A program made the translations under genes and the position numbers. DNA of 11,468 nucleotides from Hyphomicrobiales bacterium. GTDB lineage: Bacteria; Pseudomonadota; Alphaproteobacteria; Rhizobiales; Aestuariivirgaceae. Below the pieces are notes generated by a model. That model was given only the letters and a program-made list of their open reading frames with translations. It ran no database searches and was not told the origin of the DNA. Where the stretch lies: positions 1 to 11,468 of the forward strand of contig JAAURV010000065.1 in the NCBI GenBank assembly GCA_012032065.1. The letters are read 5' to 3'. Below are positions 8,358-11,468 of the stretch, one piece after another (within the stretch, counting starts at the first letter, position 1; each line of letters begins with the position of its first letter).

Positions 8358-9332
8358 CTACTCAATCGTGGCTTCTGAAGCCCGAGAGACTATTGTCTTT
8401 CCGTCACGCTCGACTTTGACCGCTGCTCGATAAGCCCCCTTTCTCCAACCCGTCGCGGGCCTTCGTTCGCCGGTGAAGAGCACGTACTGCGCCTTGTTGC
8501 GGTCGAGCGTGACACTGTTGGTAAGGGTCTGGCCATCGGGTTTCCTCAGATCAATGCGGATCGTGTCGCCCTTCTTCAGATTGATCGCCCAGACATAGGT
8601 CACGAGCGCCGGCCAATCGTCGGTGGGCGGATCAACCGATATGCGGCCCTCTTCAAGCGCCTCCATCTCGACTTTGCCGGATGCGAAGCCGAGGCGGAGC
8701 AGGGTTCCGTCCACATAAGCAAGCTTCGCCGCCGCGGAGTCCGACCACATCGATTGATCGGGCGCATCGCACGCCGTCGCGGCCGCGCCGCTGAAGGGGT
8801 CGAGCTTGTCGCCATTCCTGCGCACCGACAGATGCACGTGGGGGAAGGCCGCATCGCCGGAATAGCCCACCTGGCCGAGCTTCTGCCCGGCGGCTACGGC
8901 GTCGCCCTTCTTCACCGCGATGCTGCCGTTCCGCATGTGGCAGTATTGGGTTTCGTAACCGCCGTCGTGGGCGATCACCACGCCATTGCCGCATTCGATC
9001 TTGGCGATGGCGGCGCGATCCTCAGGAGTCCGCGCGAGGCGGTCTTCGACCCCGTCGCGCAGTCCCGTCACGGTTCCCGGCGCGCTCGCCACCACATCTG
9101 CGATGGACTTGGTGTCCAGCACCCGGATGTCTGTGCCGTCATGTCCATCATAGGTCTGCCCGCCGCAGGTATAGTCCGAAGCGCCGGGTCCCGCGTCATG
9201 ATCGGGATATTGCTGCACCCAGCAGGTCTTGCCGAACTCGCAAGCAATAGGAAGTTCGAGTTTGAACTCCTGCGCCGAGGCGGGGCCGGCGATGGTGAAG
9301 AGGAGAACGGCAATGAAGCGGAGCAGGGTCAT
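8358..9332 (-). CDS. Secreted M23 (LytM/LasA-type) zinc metallopeptidase
   Basis: The protein has 324 aa. Residues 1-20 (MTLLRFIAVLLFTIAGPASA) form a signal peptide with an ASA-Q cleavage site, so it acts in the periplasm or outside. The M23 core is intact: HxxxD at H64-D68 (YDGHDGTDIRV), the histidine H132 in ETQYCHM, and HxH at H165-H167 (FPHVHLSV). H64, D68 and H167 should bind zinc. Such enzymes cut peptide cross-links in murein or act on other envelope proteins. Six cysteines (31, 37, 56, 114, 131, 188) suggest disulfides. Residues from about 200 to the end look like a beta-sandwich accessory domain. ATG 9332 is the only start that gives the signal peptide; the frame stays open far upstream, but that part is antisense to asd. 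A -10-like TATACT lies six bases before the ATG. Confidence 0.9.
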   Translation of the reverse strand: MTLLRFIAVLLFTIAGPASAQEFKLELPIACEFGKTCWVQQYPDHDAGPGASDYTCGGQTYDGHDGTDIRVLDTKSIADVVASAPGTVTGLRDGVEDRLARTPEDRAAIAKIECGNGVVIAHDGGYETQYCHMRNGSIAVKKGDAVAAGQKLGQVGYSGDAAFPHVHLSVRRNGDKLDPFSGAAATACDAPDQSMWSDSAAAKLAYVDGTLLRLGFASGKVEMEALEEGRISVDPPTDDWPALVTYVWAINLKKGDTIRIDLRKPDGQTLTNSVTLDRNKAQYVLFTGERRPATGWRKGAYRAAVKVERDGKTIVSRASEATIE

Positions 9333-9338
9333 GAGCGC

Positions 9339-9344
9339 AGTATA
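9339..9344 (-). promoter_or_regulatory. -10-like box giving a near-leaderless M23 transcript
   Basis: Read on the minus strand, TATACT (9344 down to 9339) matches TATAAT at five of six positions and ends six bases before the peptidase ATG. Transcription would begin at or next to the A of the ATG. No Shine-Dalgarno sequence precedes this ATG, which agrees with a leaderless mRNA. I see no strong -35 box. Confidence 0.4.
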
Positions 9345-9368
9345 GTATGCGCTCAACAGAGTTGCGAA

Positions 9369-9513
9369 CTCCCTCCCCCCAAGCGCGGAACGCGCGCAGC
9401 GGGGGGAGGGGGACCAGCGCGAAGCGTAGTGGAGGGGGCCTTTCTTCAACTCGCGGAGAGCCCCCCTCCGGCGCTGCGCGCCACCTCCCCCGCACGCTTC
9501 GCGTGGGAGGAGG
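9369..9513. repeat. Composite GC-rich repeat with three hairpins
   Basis: Hairpin 1 is CCCTCCCCCC (9371-9380) and GGGGGGAGGG (9401-9410), with an inner stem GCGCG/CGCGC (9383-9395). Hairpin 2 is GGAGGGGG (9431-9438) and CCCCCTCC (9462-9469). Hairpin 3 is CCTCCC (9484-9489) and GGGAGG (9505-9510), with an inner CACGC/GCGTG stem. Elements of this look are common between genes in alphaproteobacteria. It fills almost the whole gap between the end of asd and the M23 start and may help end asd transcription, although no U-tract is present. Confidence 0.6.
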
Positions 9514-9517
9514 AAAA

Positions 9518-10555
9518 TCACGCCGCCTGCTTCATCAGTCCGCGGTTGATGATGCTTTCGGCGATCTGAACAGCGTTCAAGGCAGCGCCTTTGCGCAGAT
9601 TGTCGGAGACGATCCACAGGTTCAGGCCGTTCTCGATCGTGGCATCTTCGCGGATGCGCGAAATGAAGGTCGCGAAATCGCCCACGCATTCGACCGGCGT
9701 CACGTATCCGCCGTTCTCGCGCTTGTCGACCACCATGCAGCCCGGCGCCTCGCGCAAGATCTCGCGCGCCTCCTCGGCCGAAATCGGCTGTTCGAACTCG
9801 ATGTTGACCGCTTCCGAGTGGCCAACAAATACCGGTACGCGCACGCAGGTGGCGGTGAGCTTGATGTTCTTGTCGAGAATCTTCTTGGTCTCGGCCATCA
9901 TCTTCCACTCTTCCTTCGTGTCGCCCGAATCCATGAACACGTCGATGTGGGGGATGACATTGAAGGCGATCTGCTTGGTGAACTTCTTCGGCGTCGGTTG
10001 ATCGGTGACGAAGATGCCCTTGGTCTGATCCCACAATTCGTCGAGGCCTTCCTTGCCGGCGCCCGAGACCGACTGATAGGTCGCCACCACCACGCGCTTG
10101 ATTTTCGCCACGTCGTGCAGCGGCTTCAACGCCACGACGAGTTGCGCGGTGGAGCAGTTGGGATTGGCGATGATGTTCCGCCGCTTGTTGCGCTTCATGT
10201 ACTCTTCGAGCGCGCCTGCGTTCACCTCGGGAACGATGAGCGGCACTTCGGGGTCGTAACGCCAGCACGACGAGTTATCGATGACGATGGCGCCCATGGC
10301 GCCGATCCTGGGCGACCAGTCCTTCGACACGGCCGAACCAGCCGACATGATGCAGAAGTCTATCCCCGAGAAATCGAACTGCTCCAGATCCTTGCATTTG
10401 AGCGTCCGGTCGCCGTAGCTCACCTCGACGCCGATTGATTTCCGCGAAGCGATCGCATGAACCTCGTCCGCCGGAAACTCGCGCTCGGCCAGAATATTCA
10501 GCATCTCGCGGCCGACATTCCCTGTCGCACCGACCACGGCAACCTTGTAACCCAT
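9518..10555 (-). CDS. asd: Aspartate-semialdehyde dehydrogenase
   Basis: The enzyme (345 aa, normal length) reduces L-aspartyl-4-phosphate to aspartate semialdehyde with NADPH in the cytoplasm. This feeds lysine and diaminopimelate (murein), threonine and methionine synthesis. The NADP-binding motif VVGATGNVG is at residues 7-15. The catalytic cysteine is C134 in IIANPNCSTAQLV, and the general base is H246 in RVPVFVGHSEAV. The substrate-binding QSVSGAGKEG (161-170) and the C-terminal WIVSDNLRKGAALNAVQ also match the family. ATG 10555 was chosen because MGYKVAVVGATG is the normal N terminus and GGAG lies about 8 bases before it; the frame extends 26 codons upstream without homology. It is separated from the M23 gene by a repeat and diverges from tRNA-Ser. 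Confidence 0.97.
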   Translation of the reverse strand: MGYKVAVVGATGNVGREMLNILAEREFPADEVHAIASRKSIGVEVSYGDRTLKCKDLEQFDFSGIDFCIMSAGSAVSKDWSPRIGAMGAIVIDNSSCWRYDPEVPLIVPEVNAGALEEYMKRNKRRNIIANPNCSTAQLVVALKPLHDVAKIKRVVVATYQSVSGAGKEGLDELWDQTKGIFVTDQPTPKKFTKQIAFNVIPHIDVFMDSGDTKEEWKMMAETKKILDKNIKLTATCVRVPVFVGHSEAVNIEFEQPISAEEAREILREAPGCMVVDKRENGGYVTPVECVGDFATFISRIREDATIENGLNLWIVSDNLRKGAALNAVQIAESIINRGLMKQAA

Positions 10556-10645
10556 TGATGTTCTCCAGATAATCGGAATTCCCAGCCAGAAAGGGCGGGA
10601 AATTCGAGAGGGCTTGTAACATTCGAGGCCCAAAAGCGAAAGGGG

Positions 10646-10674
10646 TTGGCAGGGAAGGAGCCGTTCGCTATCTA
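10646..10674 (+). promoter_or_regulatory. Predicted tRNA-Ser promoter
   Basis: TTGGCA (10646-10651) is followed after 17 bases by TATCTA (10669-10674). Transcription would begin about 25 bases before the tRNA. The -35 matches the consensus at five of six positions; the -10 is weaker. Confidence 0.45.
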
Positions 10675-10705
10675 GCGCTCGCGGTCACAAACGCCTTGTC
10701 TTTGC

Positions 10706-10793
10706 GGAGAGGTGGCAGAGTGGTCGATCGCGCCGCACTCGAAATGCGGAGTACTGCAAGGTACCGGGGGTTCGAATCCCTCCCTCTCCGCCA
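10706..10793 (+). tRNA. tRNA-Ser (anticodon CGA)
   Basis: The acceptor arm GGAGAGG (10706-10712) pairs with CCTCTCC (10783-10789), followed by discriminator G and an encoded CCA (10791-10793). The anticodon stem CCGCA/TGCGG (10733-10737 and 10745-10749) holds the loop CTCGAAA, so the anticodon is CGA (10740-10742), reading UCG. The extra arm has a GTAC/GTAC stem (10751-10764), as expected for a class II serine tRNA. The T arm is GGGGG-TTCGAAT-CCCTC with one G-T pair. The D stem has one A-C mismatch at its third pair. All parts are present, so it should be functional. Confidence 0.97.
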
Positions 10794-10844
10794 TTCATGC
10801 CAAACGCCGTGCATAAATGCCCCGCCATATGCTAGTTCTGGCGC

Positions 10845-11468
10845 ATGGGTGACTTTCTTACCACGCTGCGGCAGCGCCGGCTTATCAGCGATGATCAGGT
10901 GGCGCGGCTTGGACAAGGGGGAGCGGCGGACAAGCCGGTCCGGGCGATCCTGCGGCACGGGTTCATCGACCAGCAGGTTTTGGCGAGCGAGCTGTCCCGG
11001 CATTTTGGACTGGCCCCGGTCGGCGACGAAGAGTGGCCGAAGGAGCGGCTTCTGCCCGAGGCGATTTCGCTGCGCTTCATGCGCGAGCATCATGTGCTGC
11101 CGCTCCGGGGCGATGCGCGCACGCTGACCGTCGCGGTCAGCGATCCGACAGATGGCACGGTGCTCAATGCGCTGAAAGTGGCGAGCGGTTGCGATCTCGA
11201 AATCAAGATCGCCACCGACAGCCAGATCGTCTCGCGCATCGAACGGCTTGGGGCGAATGGCGCTGGCCCCGCGACGGGTGTGGCGCCTGGACGCGGTCAA
11301 GGAAGAGGAAGAGGCAGCTCAAGGATTTGGCGCTCGACGGCGCCGGTGATCGATCTGGTCAATCGCCTGTTCCGCGAAGGCTTCGGCGGCGCGCGCAGAC
11401 CGATCTTCACATCGAACCCGAACGACGTGGCGCGTGATGGTTCGTCAGGCGCGTCGATGGTTTGCTAG
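10845..11468 (+). pseudogene. GspE/PilB-type secretion ATPase, N-terminal part, frame-broken and cut by the window end
   Basis: The first roughly 140 codons encode an MshEN/GspE-N domain (MGDFLTTLRQRRLISDDQVA, then LRHGFIDQQVLASELSRHFG and PLRGDARTLTVAVSDPTDG). Such ATPases power type II secretion or type IV pilus assembly from the inner face of the membrane. From about 11280 the frame jumps repeatedly. The pieces DAVKEEEE (11290-11313), QLKDLALD (11315-11338), APVIDLVNRLFREGF (11340-11384), TDLHIEPERRG (11399-11431), VMVRQ (11434-11448) and RVDGLL (11450-11467) lie in changing frames but in the right order for one GspE. The stop at 11466-11468 is thus not natural, and the Walker A/B ATPase core lies beyond the window. 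Most shifts are extra bases in G/C-rich runs, which suggests poor sequence near a contig end; true decay is the alternative. ATG 10845 has no clear ribosome site; a TATGCT box lies at 10828-10833. Confidence 0.8.

Noticed and set aside
8358..10268. 636-codon minus-strand frame fusing the M23 peptidase to upstream sequence
   Set aside because: The part upstream of 9332 is another frame of asd and the repeat region. The M23 signal peptide begins at 9332, so the true gene starts there.
9347..10438. 363-codon plus-strand frame over asd
   Set aside because: It is a shadow of asd with a repeat-derived N terminus.

Overview
The window looks like chromosomal DNA from an alphaproteobacterium, most likely of the Hyphomicrobiales (Rhizobiales). 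This rests on GC-rich coding, the character of AcnA and Asd, a LexA-type operator of the alphaproteobacterial GTTC-N7-GTTC form, and intergenic palindromes with a CCGTCATYCC core. It is mostly housekeeping and envelope genes separated by structured repeats. No phage, insertion sequence, CRISPR array or defence island is visible.

Layout. Positions 1-242 carry two long imperfect palindromes and no gene. 243-767 (+) encodes a one-pass membrane protein with a helical, TerB-like body. 768-1127 is non-coding, with hairpin repeats followed by a promoter carrying a good alphaproteobacterial LexA box. That promoter faces 1128-1832 (+), a basic protein of unknown function that is probably SOS-induced. 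1833-2477 is non-coding, with two paired-hairpin elements and a likely acnA promoter. 2478-5249 (+) is aconitase AcnA, with a one-base insertion that scrambles its last residues; the natural stop is at 5206-5208.

5213-9332 is a run of mostly exported proteins: a small four-cysteine secreted protein (-), a cytoplasmic DUF1428 protein (+), a thioredoxin-fold DUF1223 protein with a CSSC motif (+), a periplasmic ClpP/crotonase-like serine-protease homologue (-), a tiny RTX-type C-terminal fragment (-) and a secreted M23 zinc peptidase (-). A three-hairpin GC-rich repeat (9369-9513) separates the peptidase from asd (9518-10555, -), the aspartate-semialdehyde dehydrogenase of the lysine/threonine/methionine/DAP pathway. 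A tRNA-Ser(CGA) gene with its own promoter follows. The window ends in the 5' part of a GspE/PilB-type secretion ATPase whose reading frame breaks at least six times in about 170 bases.

The genes do not form one operon; strands alternate and most have their own leader. The most interesting point is the LexA-controlled unknown gene at 1128. The indels in acnA and gspE look more like sequence errors than biology.
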